A DNA stretch of 64,000 nucleotides from Colwellia sp. 12G3 (GCF_002836775.1 NZ_PJAQ01000068.1:248001-312000), one strand, 5' to 3'; shown: positions 32,639 through 43,651, numbered from the stretch's first letter. The notes: generated from the letters alone by a model not told the origin. Translations and numbers: made by a program.

Positions 32639-35248
32639 ATGCAAGATTTGTCTTCACATACCCCTATGATGCGTCAGTACTTAACCATAAAGGCTGAGTT
32701 TCCACATATTTTGATCTTTTATCGCATGGGTGATTTCTACGAATTATTTTTTGATGATGCCAAAAAGGCCTCTGACTTATTGGATATTTCGCTTACCGCT
32801 AGAGGTAAAACAGGTGGTAATGCTATTCCAATGGCTGGCGTACCTTACCATGCAGTTGAAAATTACTTAGCAAAGCTAGTCGCCTTAGGTGAGTCAGTCG
32901 CTATTTGTGAGCAAATAGGCGACCCTGCCACCAGTAAAGGTCCGGTTGAGCGTAAAGTAGTACGTGTTATCACTCCTGGTACGGTTAGTGATGAAGCACT
33001 ACTTGCAGATAAGCAAGATAATCTAATTGTTGCCATCGTCGATAACCAATCTCCTAACGCCAAGCTAAAAACGAGCTCAGCACCTGCTTTTGGACTTGCT
33101 TATTTAGATATGGCCAGTGGCCGATTTGTACTAACTGAGCCACAAACCAATGAGCAACTTCAAGCTGAACTACAACGTTTATCACCTGCTGAACTACTTT
33201 ATAGTGAATCGCTACAGGATTTTAGTTTAATAGAGAACAGAAAAGGTTTACGTCGTCGCCCAGAGTGGGAATTTGATCTTGAGACGGCCATTAGCTTATT
33301 GAACAAACAGTTTGATACTAAAGAGTTAACTGGCTTTGGTGTTGATGATAAGCCGTTAGGTTTAGCTGCTGCAGGTTGTTTATTTCAATATGTTAAAGAT
33401 ACCCAGCGCACTGCCCTACCGCATATTCGGGCCATAGTCTGTGAATCTGCCAATAAAGGCGTGGTTCTTGATGCGGCTACTAGACGTAATTTGGAGCTAA
33501 CCCAAAATTTACAAGGTGGCTTAGATAATACCCTTGCAGCGATTCTAGATAAATCATCTACGCCAATGGGTTCACGTTTACTTAAACGCTGGTTACACTT
33601 TCCATTACGGGATTTAACGGTTCTTAATAATCGCCAAAATACGGTAAGTGATATCATAGCGCTAGATCTAATCACGCCAATCCAGCCATTATTAAAAGGC
33701 TTAGGCGATATTGAACGTATTGTCTCTAGAATAGCGTTAGGCTCTGCCCGACCTCGAGATTTTGCGCGTTTACGCCATGCTCTACAGCAACTACCTGAGT
33801 TGCAGGATGAATTAAAAAGTGAGTTGACACAATCTCCCACTAATTATTTAACCACTATTGCCCAACAAAGCCAGCCAATGCCTCAACTACAAGCGTTGTT
33901 GGAACATGCCATTATTGAAAACCCACCTGTACTTATACGTGACGGTGGTGTTATCGCACCAGGTTATAATAGCGAGCTTGATGTATTACGTGATTTAAGT
34001 GATGGTGCGACTGAATTTTTGGCACAACTTGAGCAACGAGAAAAAGAGCGTACTGGCATACACTCATTGAAAGTTGGCTATAACAGGGTTCATGGCTTTT
34101 TTATTGAAATGAGTCGCACCGCCGCAGTTGATGCACCTGATGATTATATTCGTCGCCAAACATTAAAAAATAATGAACGATTTATTACCGAAGAATTAAA
34201 GCAACATGAGGAAAAAGTTCTTAGTGCTCAAAGCAAATTCTTAGCCTTAGAAAAAGTACTCTATCAAGAACTATTCGATAAAATCTTACCCGATTTAGCG
34301 CAACTGCAGCAATTAAGCCAAGCCATCGCGGAGCTTGATGTATTAACCACCTTCGCAGAACGTGCATTAGCATTAAACTATGTAAAACCCCATTTAGTTG
34401 AAGCGCCAGGCATTAGCATTGATGCGGGTCGCCATGTCGTCGTTGAACAGATGACTAACAATGCTTTTATCGCTAACCCTGTATCCTTAACAGAGCAGCG
34501 CAAGATGTTGATTATTACCGGTCCAAACATGGGCGGTAAATCGACTTATATGCGCCAAACAGCTTTAATCGTATTGCTAGCTCATATCGGTTGTTATGTA
34601 CCTGCTGACAGCGCAACGATAGGTTTAGTTGATAGAATATTTACCCGCATTGGTGCTTCTGATGATTTAGCGAGTGGCCGCTCTACTTTTATGGTCGAAA
34701 TGACGGAAACCGCCAACATATTACATAACGCTACTGATAAAAGTTTAGTACTGCTTGATGAGATTGGTCGAGGCACGAGTACTTACGATGGCTTATCACT
34801 GGCTTGGGCTTGTGCAGAAATGCTAGCGCTTAAAACCAAGGCATTTACCTTATTCGCTACACATTATTTTGAGCTGACTATGCTAGCAGAGCAGATCCCA
34901 ATCTTAGCCAATGTGCATTTAGATGCTATCGAACATGACGATAACATCGTTTTTATGCACGCAATACAAGAAGGTCCTGCCAGCAAGAGTTTTGGCTTAC
35001 AAGTTGCGCAATTAGCGGGCGTACCAAAAATGGTGATAAAGCGTGCTAAACAACGATTAAGTGAATTAGAGCAACAGCAAACACCAACGTTACTCTCTGC
35101 AACACCTTTGCAAAGTGATGCTTTTGAGCAACTTAGTTTCGCCTCAAATGAGCACCCTGCACTTACAACGCTTATCGACACCGACGTTAATGAGTTAAGC
35201 CCTAGACAAGCACTAGATTTATTATTCGCTTTAAAAGAGCAACTCTAA
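32639..35248 (+). CDS. mutS: DNA mismatch repair ATPase MutS
   Basis: 869 residues, full length. MutS recognises base mismatches and short loops and recruits MutL. The mismatch-reading F-x-E motif is in [12 protein letters not shown] near residue 38. The ATPase has Walker [16 protein letters not shown] (628-642), Walker [17 protein letters not shown] and the H-motif in FATHYFELT. The C-terminal tail is variable with an L-rich end. ATG 32639 is the first start with family-like sequence, though its ribosome site is weak. It is the first clearly housekeeping gene right of the island, so the island lies upstream of it. Confidence 0.97.
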   Translation: MQDLSSHTPMMRQYLTIKAEFPHILIFYRMGDFYELFFDDAKKASDLLDISLTARGKTGGNAIPMAGVPYHAVENYLAKLVALGESVAICEQIGDPATSKGPVERKVVRVITPGTVSDEALLADKQDNLIVAIVDNQSPNAKLKTSSAPAFGLAYLDMASGRFVLTEPQTNEQLQAELQRLSPAELLYSESLQDFSLIENRKGLRRRPEWEFDLETAISLLNKQFDTKELTGFGVDDKPLGLAAAGCLFQYVKDTQRTALPHIRAIVCESANKGVVLDAATRRNLELTQNLQGGLDNTLAAILDKSSTPMGSRLLKRWLHFPLRDLTVLNNRQNTVSDIIALDLITPIQPLLKGLGDIERIVSRIALGSARPRDFARLRHALQQLPELQDELKSELTQSPTNYLTTIAQQSQPMPQLQALLEHAIIENPPVLIRDGGVIAPGYNSELDVLRDLSDGATEFLAQLEQREKERTGIHSLKVGYNRVHGFFIEMSRTAAVDAPDDYIRRQTLKNNERFITEELKQHEEKVLSAQSKFLALEKVLYQELFDKILPDLAQLQQLSQAIAELDVLTTFAERALALNYVKPHLVEAPGISIDAGRHVVVEQMTNNAFIANPVSLTEQRKMLIITGPNMGGKSTYMRQTALIVLLAHIGCYVPADSATIGLVDRIFTRIGASDDLASGRSTFMVEMTETANILHNATDKSLVLLDEIGRGTSTYDGLSLAWACAEMLALKTKAFTLFATHYFELTMLAEQIPILANVHLDAIEHDDNIVFMHAIQEGPASKSFGLQVAQLAGVPKMVIKRAKQRLSELEQQQTPTLLSATPLQSDAFEQLSFASNEHPALTTLIDTDVNELSPRQALDLLFALKEQL

Positions 35249-35260
35249 GCATCTAGTAAC

Positions 35261-35302
35261 ACTGCCAATTAAGTATGAGATACTCCATTGGCAGTAATTT
35301 TT
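35261..35302 (+). terminator. Terminator after mutS
   Basis: ACTGCCAAT and ATTGGCAGT pair across a 17-base loop, followed by AATTTTTT. It lies 12 bases beyond the mutS stop. Confidence 0.75.
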
Positions 35303-35344
35303 TAGGCATCAACTATCTAATCAATAGTCAGGCCTTCAGAAACG

Positions 35345-35379
35345 AAAAAAGCCTCAGCATTATTAGTGCTGAGGCTTTT
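35345..35379 (-). terminator. Terminator for the leftward tRNA-Phe
   Basis: GCCTCAGCA/TGCTGAGGC stem with a 7-base loop. On the minus strand the stem is followed by six T residues, correct for ending tRNA-Phe transcription. Confidence 0.75.
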
Positions 35380-35388
35380 GTCTTTTTA

Positions 35389-35464
35389 TGGTGCCCCGAC
35401 CCGGATTTGAACCAGGGACACGAGGATTTTCAATCCTCTGCTCTACCAACTGAGCTATCGGGGC
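35389..35464 (-). tRNA. tRNA-Phe (GAA), copy 1
   Basis: 76 bases with encoded CCA. Acceptor GCCCCGA/TCGGGGC, D-arm AGCTCAGTTGGTAGAGC, anticodon loop GATTGAAAATC with GAA anticodon, T-arm GGTTCAAATCC. Identical to the copy at 43731 but in the opposite orientation. Confidence 0.97.
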
Positions 35465-35499
35465 ATTCTTTATTGAGCAGTACTCTCTAAAGAGCGCGT

Positions 35500-35528
35500 A
35501 TAATATAGTGAAATTTTGGCGCAAGCAA
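35500..35528 (-). promoter_or_regulatory. Promoter of tRNA-Phe copy 1
   Basis: On the minus strand TTGCTT (35523-35528), a 17-base spacer and TATTAT (35500-35505) are followed by the GC-rich discriminator ACGCGCTC, typical of growth-rate-controlled stable RNA promoters. Confidence 0.65.
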
Positions 35529-35701
35529 CCGTTTTATAATAATAATTAACTTAAAGTTTAATTTACTCCTTTACTGCGACATAAGTGTTCAATTATTAAA
35601 CCAATACCTATCACAACGGTTCAAGTTAAACGTAAATAGCCGCTTTTAATAATCGTAGTATTAGATAGTTAGCGCTAAAGACAAGCGGTAAAAAATAACT
35701 T

Positions 35702-36022
35702 TTATAATTCAAAATCACTAAAGTCTATGTCGGTATCATCTGCTATCTCAGTTTTACTTGGGGGATCAAGTAAAGAGGGCTGCATATCTGTTTCACGTTC
35801 TGATGTAGATACAATCTGCTCTTGCTTAGGATTACTCTTATTTTTCTTACGCTTTTGCCGTTGAAGGCAACGTTTAATGACTTTTTGCTTTTCATCATTA
35901 TTAAAATTTTTCCAGTCTTGTCGTTCATCACGCGAGCGCATACAACCCAAGCAGTGACCTTTTTCATCCAACTGACAAATGCCAATACAAGGGCTAGGAA
36001 CATCAAAAAACTCTAATTGCAT
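35702..36022 (-). CDS. DUF1289 family protein
   Basis: 106 residues. The N-terminal SPCIGICQLDEKGHCLGCMR has the four-cysteine pattern of DUF1289, a small zinc- or iron-binding module (YdhL-like). A basic stretch (QRQKRKKNK) and a long polar tail follow, longer than the usual 60-70 residues. Function unknown. It precedes the SulP gene's terminator and is a separate leftward unit. Confidence 0.85.
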   Translation of the reverse strand: MQLEFFDVPSPCIGICQLDEKGHCLGCMRSRDERQDWKNFNNDEKQKVIKRCLQRQKRKKNKSNPKQEQIVSTSERETDMQPSLLDPPSKTEIADDTDIDFSDFEL

Positions 36023-36072
36023 TTAATACCAATCTCACTAATTAATTGTCCATCTGCACGAGGTAAAATAAA

Positions 36073-36120
36073 TAAAAAAAATGCGCTGTAAGTTAATTAT
36101 AACTTATCAACGCATTTTTT
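36073..36120 (-). terminator. Bidirectional terminator hairpin
   Basis: AAAAAATGCG and CGCATTTTTT surround a second inner stem (AAGTTA/TAACTT). It lies 37 bases after the SulP stop on the minus strand, with T-runs on both strands. Confidence 0.75.
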
Positions 36121-36157
36121 ATAACAGCTAGCTTAGCTAGATGATTTAAAGCGAATT

Positions 36158-37687
36158 TTACGCTAATTTATCACTAACAATATGATAATCAGGGTCTTCA
36201 ATGATATTCAGTTCAACCAATTTATCTGCCTTGTCTAACAGCTCTTTACACTCTTTATTTAAGTGTTTCAGATGCATAGCCTTGTTGCGCGATAAATATC
36301 GTTCAGCCAAGGTATCAATAGCTTCAATGGCTGAATGGTCGACAACACGTGCATTTTTGAATTCAACAATAACATCATCACTGTCTTCTTCTGGCGTAAA
36401 TTGCTCAAGGAAATTAGCGATCGAACCAAAAAATATTGGTCCATTAACTTCATAAACGGTTGAACCATCTTCATTCACACTACGATGAACTGCAATATGC
36501 TTCGCGTGTTCCCAAGCAAAAACTAATGCTGAGACAATAACACCCACAATAACGGCAACAGCCAAATCAGAATAAACAGTAACCCCTGAAACCAATACAA
36601 TAACAAATGCATCAGCTTTAGGCACTTTGCCTAAAATACGAAGACTTGACCATTCAAAAGTACCAATCACTACAATAAACATAACCCCAACTAACGCTGC
36701 CAGAGGTATTTGCTCAATTAAACCTGAAGCAAATAATATAAAACCTAATAAGGCTAACGCTGCAGTAATACCTGATGCTCGACCACGACCACCTGAGTTT
36801 ACGTTGATCATCGATTGACCGATCATCGCACAACCACCCATACCGCCGAAGAATCCAGTAGCTGTGTTAGCTGCACCCTGTGCAATACATTCTTTATTAC
36901 TGCGACCACGAGTACCAGTTAATTCATCAATTAGTGTGAGCGTTAATAAAGATTCAATAAGACCTATTGCGGCAAGAACTAAAGCAAAAGGAAGAATAAT
37001 TTTAAAGGTTTCGAAGGTGAAAGGTACATCTGGAACAGAAAATGTAGGTAAACCGCCAGCAATCGAAGCTGCGTCACCAACAAGCTTAGTATCAAGGCCA
37101 GTAGCAAAAACTAGTAATGAAACACCTACAATAGCAATAAGCGTAGAAGGCACTGCTTTAGTCAGTTTAGGGAAGAAGTGTATAATTGCCATGGTCAAAA
37201 GAATCAAACCAGCCATGGTAAATAATGGCGTACCTTGCATCCATTCAAGTTCACCTGCAGCGTTAGTGACTTTAAATTGCCCTAATTGCGCTAAGAATAT
37301 GACGATGGCTAAACCATTAACAAAACCTAGCATTACCGGATGCGGCACTAGGCGAATAAACTTACCTAATTTGAATATCCCCGCCATAATTTGCAGTAGA
37401 CCCGTGAGCACCACAGTGGCAAATAAGTATTCAACACCATGAATGGCAACTAAACTCACCATTACCACAGCCATAGCACCCGTAGCACCAGAAATCATTC
37501 CCGGTCGACCACCAAAAATAGCGGTTATTAAGCCAACCATAAACGCCGCATATAAACCAACTAAGGGTTCTACACCGGCCACAAAGGCAAAAGCTACTGC
37601 TTCAGGCACCAGTGCTAACGCAACTGTTAGACCTGATAGCACATCATTTTTCAAGTTAGACACTTTACTGGCGTGTAATTCAAACAT
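36158..37687 (-). CDS. SulP-family inorganic anion transporter with STAS domain
   Basis: 509 residues. Around twelve to fourteen hydrophobic segments begin with [20 protein letters not shown], the SulP signature; [20 protein letters not shown] and [16 protein letters not shown] are the family's conserved cores. Residues about 395-500 form the cytosolic STAS regulatory domain ([17 protein letters not shown], then [18 protein letters not shown]). SulP proteins move sulfate or bicarbonate with sodium or protons; the marine context fits a sodium-bicarbonate type, but the substrate is not decided by sequence here. Confidence 0.9.
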   Translation of the reverse strand: MFELHASKVSNLKNDVLSGLTVALALVPEAVAFAFVAGVEPLVGLYAAFMVGLITAIFGGRPGMISGATGAMAVVMVSLVAIHGVEYLFATVVLTGLLQIMAGIFKLGKFIRLVPHPVMLGFVNGLAIVIFLAQLGQFKVTNAAGELEWMQGTPLFTMAGLILLTMAIIHFFPKLTKAVPSTLIAIVGVSLLVFATGLDTKLVGDAASIAGGLPTFSVPDVPFTFETFKIILPFALVLAAIGLIESLLTLTLIDELTGTRGRSNKECIAQGAANTATGFFGGMGGCAMIGQSMINVNSGGRGRASGITAALALLGFILFASGLIEQIPLAALVGVMFIVVIGTFEWSSLRILGKVPKADAFVIVLVSGVTVYSDLAVAVIVGVIVSALVFAWEHAKHIAVHRSVNEDGSTVYEVNGPIFFGSIANFLEQFTPEEDSDDVIVEFKNARVVDHSAIEAIDTLAERYLSRNKAMHLKHLNKECKELLDKADKLVELNIIEDPDYHIVSDKLA

Positions 37688-37865
37688 TTTTATCTCATTG
37701 AGTTTATCGCTAATAGTTAACTCTTTAAGTCAAATCATTGGCGAATACGAATTGGCGAGCATATTTCCTTTAGACTTAATCAAGGTTAAGCATAAAAAAG
37801 AACAAGCAAGTTTACTGTGGTTTTGAGGGGCGTGAATACTATAGAAATGGAGAGAAAAAGTCAAT

Positions 37866-37896
37866 ATTTGCTTACTTTTACTACAAGTAAGCAAAT
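37866..37896. repeat. 12-bp inverted repeat between the SulP and GntR genes
   Basis: ATTTGCTTACTT and AAGTAAGCAAAT, perfect arms with a 7-base loop. It sits 23 bases after the GntR-family gene's stop on the minus strand; without a strong T-run it could be a weak terminator or a binding site. Confidence 0.55.
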
Positions 37897-37918
37897 GAAT
37901 TTAGACCTAATAGCTAAA

Positions 37919-38587
37919 CTAAATATTCGCTGCTTCGCGTTGCTCTAAAAAGGCTTTTATTTCATCTCTTGAGCTTAGGATATGATGTTTTAACACGGCA
38001 ACAGCTTTGTCTATATCACCCGTCTTACAATAGGCTAATAACTGGTTGTGCTCAGGTCCAGCTTTTGAAATTCCGCCTGCCCACAATAAGTGCATACGAA
38101 TATATCTATCCGCATTTTTATTCAGGGTGTTAACTAAATCTTGCGTTTGCGGTCTATTAGCCGCTGAATATAAGCAATTATGATAACGAGAATTAAGTTC
38201 ACTCCAGGTATTTGCCGCATTTTCCTTACCAAGCGCTTTATCTAATTGCGCTAAAATATCACTTGCTTCAGCTAATTTTTCGCTGGTTAGTAATGGTAAT
38301 GACGCTGCGAGTAAATTTCCTTCAAGCATTGCTCGTAATTCAAAAAGTTCAGCCACATGTCTAGCGTTAAGCTCTGTTACAGTTGCGCCTTTATGTGGTT
38401 CAAAGACAACTAAGCCTTCACCTTCGAGCTGAAGCAACGCTTCTCTTACAGGAATACGACTCACATTTAATTCGGTCGCTAACGCTGCTTGACGAAGTGA
38501 TTCACCCGCCTTTAATTCGCCGCTAAGTATTTTCTCTCTAAGAGTTTCAACCACTAACTGCGTTCTTGTTTTATATACTATAGTCAT
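37919..38587 (-). CDS. GntR-family regulator, FadR (FCD) type
   Basis: 222 residues from ATG 38587, preceded by GGAAG at 6 bases; an upstream in-frame ATG at 38617 has no ribosome site. The N-terminal winged HTH shows LREKILSGELKAGESLRQAA then LNVSRIPVREALLQLEGEGL, typical GntR. The C-terminal FCD domain (FELRAMLEGNLLA, then SRYHNCLYSAANRP and EHNQLLAYCKTGD) has the metal-ligand Asp/His positions. It probably senses a carboxylate. Its target is unknown; the flanking SulP and protease genes give no clear pathway. Confidence 0.9.
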   Translation of the reverse strand: MTIVYKTRTQLVVETLREKILSGELKAGESLRQAALATELNVSRIPVREALLQLEGEGLVVFEPHKGATVTELNARHVAELFELRAMLEGNLLAASLPLLTSEKLAEASDILAQLDKALGKENAANTWSELNSRYHNCLYSAANRPQTQDLVNTLNKNADRYIRMHLLWAGGISKAGPEHNQLLAYCKTGDIDKAVAVLKHHILSSRDEIKAFLEQREAANI

Positions 38588-38767
38588 AAAATGCTTCCGA
38601 ACAATATTAGCAACCATTATAAGGAGTCATGAATATAACACCATTAAAAATGTACTTTTACCGTTTAAGTTATCTATAAAAACGGCAGATAGATTATCTG
38701 CCGTTTTGTTTTAGCTATTTTGAATAAACATCATAGCTTATTGTTAGCGACAACCACTGGATAGTAG

Positions 38768-39814
38768 TTACTCAACAATCCAGTAAGTTTCTTTCATTTC
38801 GCCATTGCGTAAATATTTGAAGGTAACTTTGTCACCTTTTTCAAAGCTAGCAAGGTGTTTCTTAATTTGTACCGCTGAGGCTAAATCAATAATAGCACGT
38901 CCTCCTACTTCTAGCAGTATGTCACCACCAAGTAAAATAGGACTACGACCCATTACGACACTAAGATTACCACCTTTGAAGCCAAGTTTATCTGCTAAAG
39001 TACCCGGTATAACATGTTGAATTAACATACCATGACCTGCGGTATTGTTAATTGCGTAAGACTGTTTTTTATTCAGTAGAAGCGGAATAAAACCAGAGAA
39101 TGTACCCGGGTCACTATCAATTATATGGCGTACGGTATCAACCGAAACAACGAAACCTAAGCCATTACTGCCACCACTTTTAGATAATATATGACTCACA
39201 ATACCAACAATTTCACCATTAAGGTTGAACATTGGACCGCCAGAATTCCCTTGGTTAATTGAAGCATCGGTTTGTAGTAAACGAGGTACTAAGGTTCTTC
39301 CTGGTATTGCATTACCATCACGAATACCACTTAAATAGCCTACAGATAAGCTATGACTCACACCAAAAGGTGCGCCAATAATAATAACTTGTTCGCCTAT
39401 TTGGTAATCATTAGCTTTAGCTAATTTCAATGGTTTTGCTGTGCTAGGAACTTTCCCTGCTTGAATCATGGCCAAATCAATGAGAGGTTCTATCCAAACA
39501 ACATGACCAGTAGTTTTAGTGCCATCAGCAAACTCAACTTCAATTGATGTTGCTTTATCAACAACATGCGCGGCAGTTAAAATACGACCTTCCTCACTAA
39601 CTAACGCACCTGACCCCAATGAATTGGCCGTTTTTGCTTTATACGCCACTTGACCAACTTTAGGATCAGCTAATGACTCTACATGCAATTCGACGACTGA
39701 AGGATTAACCTTCTTATAAAGTGTTTGAATTGAATTTTCTTTTATTTGATATGCTTGTGTTGTTGTGCAGCCACTTAAGGCGAAAAGACTAAGAATTAGA
39801 AAAACTCTACTCAT
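38768..39814 (-). CDS. Trypsin-like (S1C, HtrA-type) lipoprotein protease with PDZ domain
   Basis: 348 residues. Signal sequence with lipobox (ALSGC, Cys16), so it is membrane-anchored. The catalytic triad is His83 in LTAAHVV, Asp113 in IDLAMI and Ser191 in GNSGGP. A C-terminal PDZ-like domain spans about residues 255-345 (GTLADKLGFKG and GDILLEVGGR). HtrA-like proteases degrade or check damaged envelope proteins. Unlike DegP, there is one PDZ and a lipid anchor. It is followed by a gap before a divergent hypothetical gene. Confidence 0.88.
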   Translation of the reverse strand: MSRVFLILSLFALSGCTTTQAYQIKENSIQTLYKKVNPSVVELHVESLADPKVGQVAYKAKTANSLGSGALVSEEGRILTAAHVVDKATSIEVEFADGTKTTGHVVWIEPLIDLAMIQAGKVPSTAKPLKLAKANDYQIGEQVIIIGAPFGVSHSLSVGYLSGIRDGNAIPGRTLVPRLLQTDASINQGNSGGPMFNLNGEIVGIVSHILSKSGGSNGLGFVVSVDTVRHIIDSDPGTFSGFIPLLLNKKQSYAINNTAGHGMLIQHVIPGTLADKLGFKGGNLSVVMGRSPILLGGDILLEVGGRAIIDLASAVQIKKHLASFEKGDKVTFKYLRNGEMKETYWIVE

Positions 39815-39953
39815 TGATAAAAATCCACTGTGATTAAATTAATAACAGTGTAACCAACTGTGATCTTTTTATCATTACTTTTATGTACTTGAATAGATAA
39901 ATAATCAAGTTAAGGTGCTATGATAACCGCGATTATTTAAATAGGAAAATCAT

Positions 39954-40316
39954 ATGGAAATTATCGCCACATTGGCGTTACTGTCATTGGTTTGGTTGCT
40001 ATGGCAGTTAGTTAAAGCAAAAAGATTTACGCGTTTTAAACAACAAATTAATACTGAGCTAAAAGACAAAGTGATTGCAGATATTATTGAAGAATTATCC
40101 CTAACTCGCAGTGAACTATTTCCTAATAATGATTGCCACCAAGCAGCAACATTAGTTTATTGGACCCAATATAAAAGCCGCATATTGCATGCGGCCTTAG
40201 CACGTGAAATTATTGACCAACAATGGTTAATAGACAGCGGAAATTTACGTAACGCCCAACATTTATTTTTCATTGAACATCAATATTTACCAGTACCTAA
40301 ACAAAGTAAAACCTAA
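39954..40316 (+). CDS. Hypothetical single-span membrane protein
   Basis: 120 residues. The N-terminal span IIATLALLSLVWLLWQLV is followed by a basic stretch and a helical cytosolic part containing TRSELFPNNDCHQAA and YLPVPKQ. GGAAAATC precedes the ATG. No named family. It stands between the protease gene and a mobile repeat next to trmB. Confidence 0.65.
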   Translation: MEIIATLALLSLVWLLWQLVKAKRFTRFKQQINTELKDKVIADIIEELSLTRSELFPNNDCHQAATLVYWTQYKSRILHAALAREIIDQQWLIDSGNLRNAQHLFFIEHQYLPVPKQSKT

Positions 40317-40384
40317 GCAAGCCAAAACTTACTTGGCTAGCTTAACTTTACTAGGTAAAGCAAAAAGGTTTAACAGAAAAGTTA

Positions 40385-40555
40385 TACCAATGACATTAAT
40401 TAAGGAACAGCTTTCATTTTAAAATAAGCAATGATAATAAATGTTCAAGAACAAGGCGCTTGATTGAGCAATAGCTGGCTATTGGGATTGAAAGCAACGA
40501 TGTTATTGGATATTTAAGCCATTTGAAAATGATCACTTAGTTAGTGATATTGGTA
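40385..40555. mobile_element. MITE-like element (171 bp)
   Basis: Terminal inverted repeats: TACCAATGACATTAATTAAG at the left, and at the right CTTAGTTAGTGATATTGGTA, matching at 15 of 20 positions. The interior is AT-rich with no ORF, and TTA borders both ends. It ends one base before the trmB stop codon, so it inserted next to trmB without breaking it. Similar repeats in this group of bacteria carry ATTGGTA ends; that is recollection. Confidence 0.6.
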
Positions 40556-41281
40556 TTAAGCCTTTTTAGCAAATTGTAAATCCCATACGCCATGGCCTAA
40601 TCGTTGCCCACGGTTTTCAAACTTAGTTAAAGGGCGAGAATCTGGACGCGGCACATAATCGCTTGTTTCTGACAAGTTGTTATAACCTGGTGCACTTTGC
40701 ATATCTTCTAACATGCATTCCGCATAGTTTTCCCAGTCAGTAGCCATATGGAAAACCCCATCAACTTTCAACTTTTGTCTAATAGTTTCAACAAATTCTG
40801 CAGAAACAATTCGGCGTTTATGATGTTTTTTCTTGTGCCATGGATCTGGAAAGAATAATTGCACCGTTGTTAGTGTGCCATCAGCTATACAGTCGGCTAA
40901 AATCTCGATAGCATCATGTTCATAAACTTTTAAATTGCTAACACTTTCTTCAACTGCAGATGAAATACAAGCGCCAACACCGGGTTTGTGTACTTCAATA
41001 CCAATAAAGTTTAGTTCTGGTGCTGCTTTGGCCATTTCAACTAACGATTTTCCCATACCAAAACCGATCTCTAAAACCACAGGATTTTCATTGGTAAATA
41101 GTGCTTTGGTATCAATAACGCCATCACTATGGTTTAAGCCCATATTTTTCCAATGATCGTTAATCGCACGTTCTTGATTTTTAGTTAACCGACCTTCGCG
41201 TTTAACAAAGCTACGTACTTTACGAATGTACTTACCTTCTTGCTCGGCTTGTTCTATGGTTTTATGTGTTTTTTCAGTCAT
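40556..41281 (-). CDS. trmB: tRNA (guanine-N7-)-methyltransferase TrmB
   Basis: 241 residues. It methylates G46 of tRNAs using SAM. The SAM-binding motif is [16 protein letters not shown], and [17 protein letters not shown] is the family-specific catalytic/substrate-binding block. Length and motifs are complete. The C-terminus ends in [15 protein letters not shown]. The gene is monocistronic, with a mobile repeat abutting its stop codon. Confidence 0.96.
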   Translation of the reverse strand: MTEKTHKTIEQAEQEGKYIRKVRSFVKREGRLTKNQERAINDHWKNMGLNHSDGVIDTKALFTNENPVVLEIGFGMGKSLVEMAKAAPELNFIGIEVHKPGVGACISSAVEESVSNLKVYEHDAIEILADCIADGTLTTVQLFFPDPWHKKKHHKRRIVSAEFVETIRQKLKVDGVFHMATDWENYAECMLEDMQSAPGYNNLSETSDYVPRPDSRPLTKFENRGQRLGHGVWDLQFAKKA

Positions 41282-41400
41282 ATTGGATCTTTTACTAATA
41301 TTTGTTCAATTATATTCAGCAAGCATTATAGATAGTGCTGCATAAGTAGTTATTCGACTTCATTATTCTAAATAAATGGGTTTTAGACAAAGCCGTCAAG

Positions 41401-41447
41401 TTATTCAGTACCATTGCTTATGGAACATAAGCAATGGTACTGAATAA
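41401..41447. repeat. Perfect 22-bp palindrome with a 3-base loop
   Basis: The arms at 41401-41422 and 41426-41447 are perfectly complementary, starting TTATTCAGTACC and ending GGTACTGAATAA, with loop GAA. It lies between yggL and trmB, 42 bases after the yggL stop. Without a T-run, it is stronger than needed for a terminator; cruciform or mobile palindrome is possible. Confidence 0.85.
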
Positions 41448-41488
41448 CGCCGACAATGTAGTATAAAAATCATTTATGACGAATAAAT

Positions 41489-41827
41489 TTATTCAGCCCA
41501 CCACACATCGTAAAGGTCGCTAACAGCTACTGAAGTTGCACCATTATCAGTCAACCATTTTTCAACAATGTTACGATGTTCATCAGTACAAGAGCCTAAC
41601 GCTTGAGTACAGATTAAACCATGCCATAACGTATCACCTTCACCACCAAAACCTAATTCATTTGGTTGGATAGCTTCTGCGAAAAACTTACTAATAAACG
41701 CATCTAATTCTTCGCCATTTATGCCGTCTTTTAATTTCCAAGCAACATCGAAACCTAATTCCTGAAACTCATCAACACGTAATTTTTTACGGATACGGGT
41801 ACTACGGTTTTTTGCGTTTACTTTCAT
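41489..41827 (-). CDS. yggL: YggL (DUF469) ribosome-associated protein
   Basis: 112 residues. The basic N-terminus (NRSTRIRKKLRVDEFQELGF) and LGFGGEGD with WLTDNGATSVAVSDLYDVWW are conserved DUF469 features. YggL binds the 50S subunit in E. coli. It is next to trmB and divergent from mutY, a common gammaproteobacterial grouping. Confidence 0.88.
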   Translation of the reverse strand: MKVNAKNRSTRIRKKLRVDEFQELGFDVAWKLKDGINGEELDAFISKFFAEAIQPNELGFGGEGDTLWHGLICTQALGSCTDEHRNIVEKWLTDNGATSVAVSDLYDVWWAE

Positions 41828-42057
41828 TATAAAGCCTTATATTTTTTCTTAGTGCTAAGTTGGAACCAAGCGAATAGAATTTCAAAGGCGATATTATATA
41901 CCCGTTACCATGCAAAGTGTAGGATTTCAGTGGAAATGAAAATTACTCATACATTCTGAAATTTTTGTAATGATTGGCAACGGCTATATACGCTACTTAA
42001 TCAATATCCGAACTTGCCTATTTGAGCTCAACAAGTTATTTAGTTACACTGCGCGCT

Positions 42058-43146
42058 ATGAAAAATCCTATAGTACTATCAGCCAACTCGGCTGAAAAAT
42101 TTGGCCAGCAAGTCGTAAGCTGGTACCACCAACAAGGTAGAAAGCATTTACCTTGGCAACAAAACAAAACCCCATATAGAGTATGGATATCAGAGATAAT
42201 GTTACAACAAACACAAGTTGCGACAGTTATCCCCTACTATCAGCGTTTTATGGCAAGTTTCCCAACAATAACTGATTTAGCCAATGCCGATGAAGACGTA
42301 GTTTTACATCATTGGACTGGTCTTGGATATTACGCTCGAGCACGTAATTTACATAAATCAGCTAAAATAATGGCCAATGATTATGAGGGTCAATTTCCTA
42401 CTGATATTGAGCAAGTTATTGCTTTACCGGGTATAGGCCGCTCAACCGCTGGCGCTATTTTAAGTTTATCGCTAAAGCAACATCATCCTATTTTAGACGG
42501 TAACGTAAAACGTGTATTAGCTCGAAGCTACCTAGTAGAAGGTTATAATGGCTTGAGCAAGTTTGATAAAGCATTATGGCAGTTAAGCGAACAATTAACG
42601 CCTGCTATAGAAACTGACAGCTTCAATCAAGCAATGATGGACTTAGGTGCTACCGTTTGTACCCGAAGTAAACCCACTTGTGAGCTTTGCCCTGTTGAGA
42701 AAAGTTGTTTGGCCAAGGCAGGTGATCAACAATCAAATTTTCCTCAGAAAAAGCCTAAAAAGAAAATTCCTGAGAAGAAAACCATCATGGTGATCCCTCG
42801 ACTGAAAAACGAACGCTGTGATAGGGTATTAATGGAGAAGCGACCACCTGTCGGTATTTGGGGTGGATTATGGTGTTTTCATGAAATTGAAGAACTAGAT
42901 GAAATTGATGACTTAATGACGAGTTTGTCACTTAAAGCACTTTCATCACAAACCTTAACTGAGTTTAGGCATACTTTTAGTCACTTTCATTTAGATATTA
43001 CCCCCGTGGTAGTAGACTGCCAACAACTTGATTGTGCAAATATAAACGAACCTAATCAGCAAAAGTGGTATGATTTACACCAAGAATTAAGTGTCGGCTT
43101 AGCAGCCTCAACACAAAAACTACTAACTTTACTTAAGGACTGTTGA
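42058..43146 (+). CDS. mutY: A/G-specific adenine glycosylase MutY
   Basis: 362 residues from ATG 42058; an earlier TTG would add 12 unrelated residues. It removes adenine paired with 8-oxoguanine. Catalytic Glu46 is in [12 protein letters not shown], the HhH motif in [13 protein letters not shown], catalytic Asp in LDGNVKRVL, and the 4Fe-4S cluster has Cys in [18 protein letters not shown]. The C-terminal NUDT1-like domain recognises 8-oxoG. It precedes yggX, its usual partner, and together with mutS gives two mismatch-repair genes in the window. Confidence 0.97.
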   Translation: MKNPIVLSANSAEKFGQQVVSWYHQQGRKHLPWQQNKTPYRVWISEIMLQQTQVATVIPYYQRFMASFPTITDLANADEDVVLHHWTGLGYYARARNLHKSAKIMANDYEGQFPTDIEQVIALPGIGRSTAGAILSLSLKQHHPILDGNVKRVLARSYLVEGYNGLSKFDKALWQLSEQLTPAIETDSFNQAMMDLGATVCTRSKPTCELCPVEKSCLAKAGDQQSNFPQKKPKKKIPEKKTIMVIPRLKNERCDRVLMEKRPPVGIWGGLWCFHEIEELDEIDDLMTSLSLKALSSQTLTEFRHTFSHFHLDITPVVVDCQQLDCANINEPNQQKWYDLHQELSVGLAASTQKLLTLLKDC

Positions 43147-43243
43147 TCTTTCATATTTAAATTTTGTTTTACTTAAATAATCAATAAAGTTCAAAGCCCA
43201 CTAATTAACTACTACGTATCTAATATAGAGAAGAGAAACCATT

Positions 43244-43516
43244 ATGAGTCGCACAGTATTTTGTCAAAACCTAAATAAAGAAGCCGAAGGTCTAGGTTAC
43301 CAACTATATCCAGGTGAAATAGGTAAACGTATTTTTGATAATATTTGTAAAGAAGCGTGGGGGATCTGGCAAAAAAAGCAAACTATGCTAATAAATGAAA
43401 AAAAAATGAATATGATGAATGCTGATGATCGTGCTTTTTTAGAAACAGCCATGATTGCTTACCTATTTGAAGGTAAAGAACCCGAGATTGAAGGTTATGT
43501 TCCACCGAGTAAATAA
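43244..43516 (+). CDS. yggX: YggX, Fe(II) trafficking/oxidative damage protection protein
   Basis: 90 residues, full length. [20 protein letters not shown] start with the conserved Cys7, then [17 protein letters not shown], match YggX. It helps protect iron-sulfur clusters such as that of MutY, and its gene follows mutY here as in enterobacteria. AGAAGAGAAA lies before the ATG. Confidence 0.95.
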   Translation: MSRTVFCQNLNKEAEGLGYQLYPGEIGKRIFDNICKEAWGIWQKKQTMLINEKKMNMMNADDRAFLETAMIAYLFEGKEPEIEGYVPPSK

Positions 43517-43651
43517 TCACATTTAATTATTACATCAGTTTGGCTTGCTCGTTTTATAACTCGTTAACGCTCATAAAAAGTGCACAAAAAACAGATGTGC
43601 TGTAAAAAGCAGCAAACAAACACTTTTTATAAAAAACTTAGCAAAAAAGAG

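Noticed and set aside
33385..33840. 151-codon leftward frame inside mutS
   Set aside because: Antisense shadow of mutS; the mutS frame is complete and conserved.
36864..37442. 192-codon rightward frame inside the SulP gene
   Set aside because: Antisense shadow of a well-formed transporter with conserved motifs; no ribosome site.
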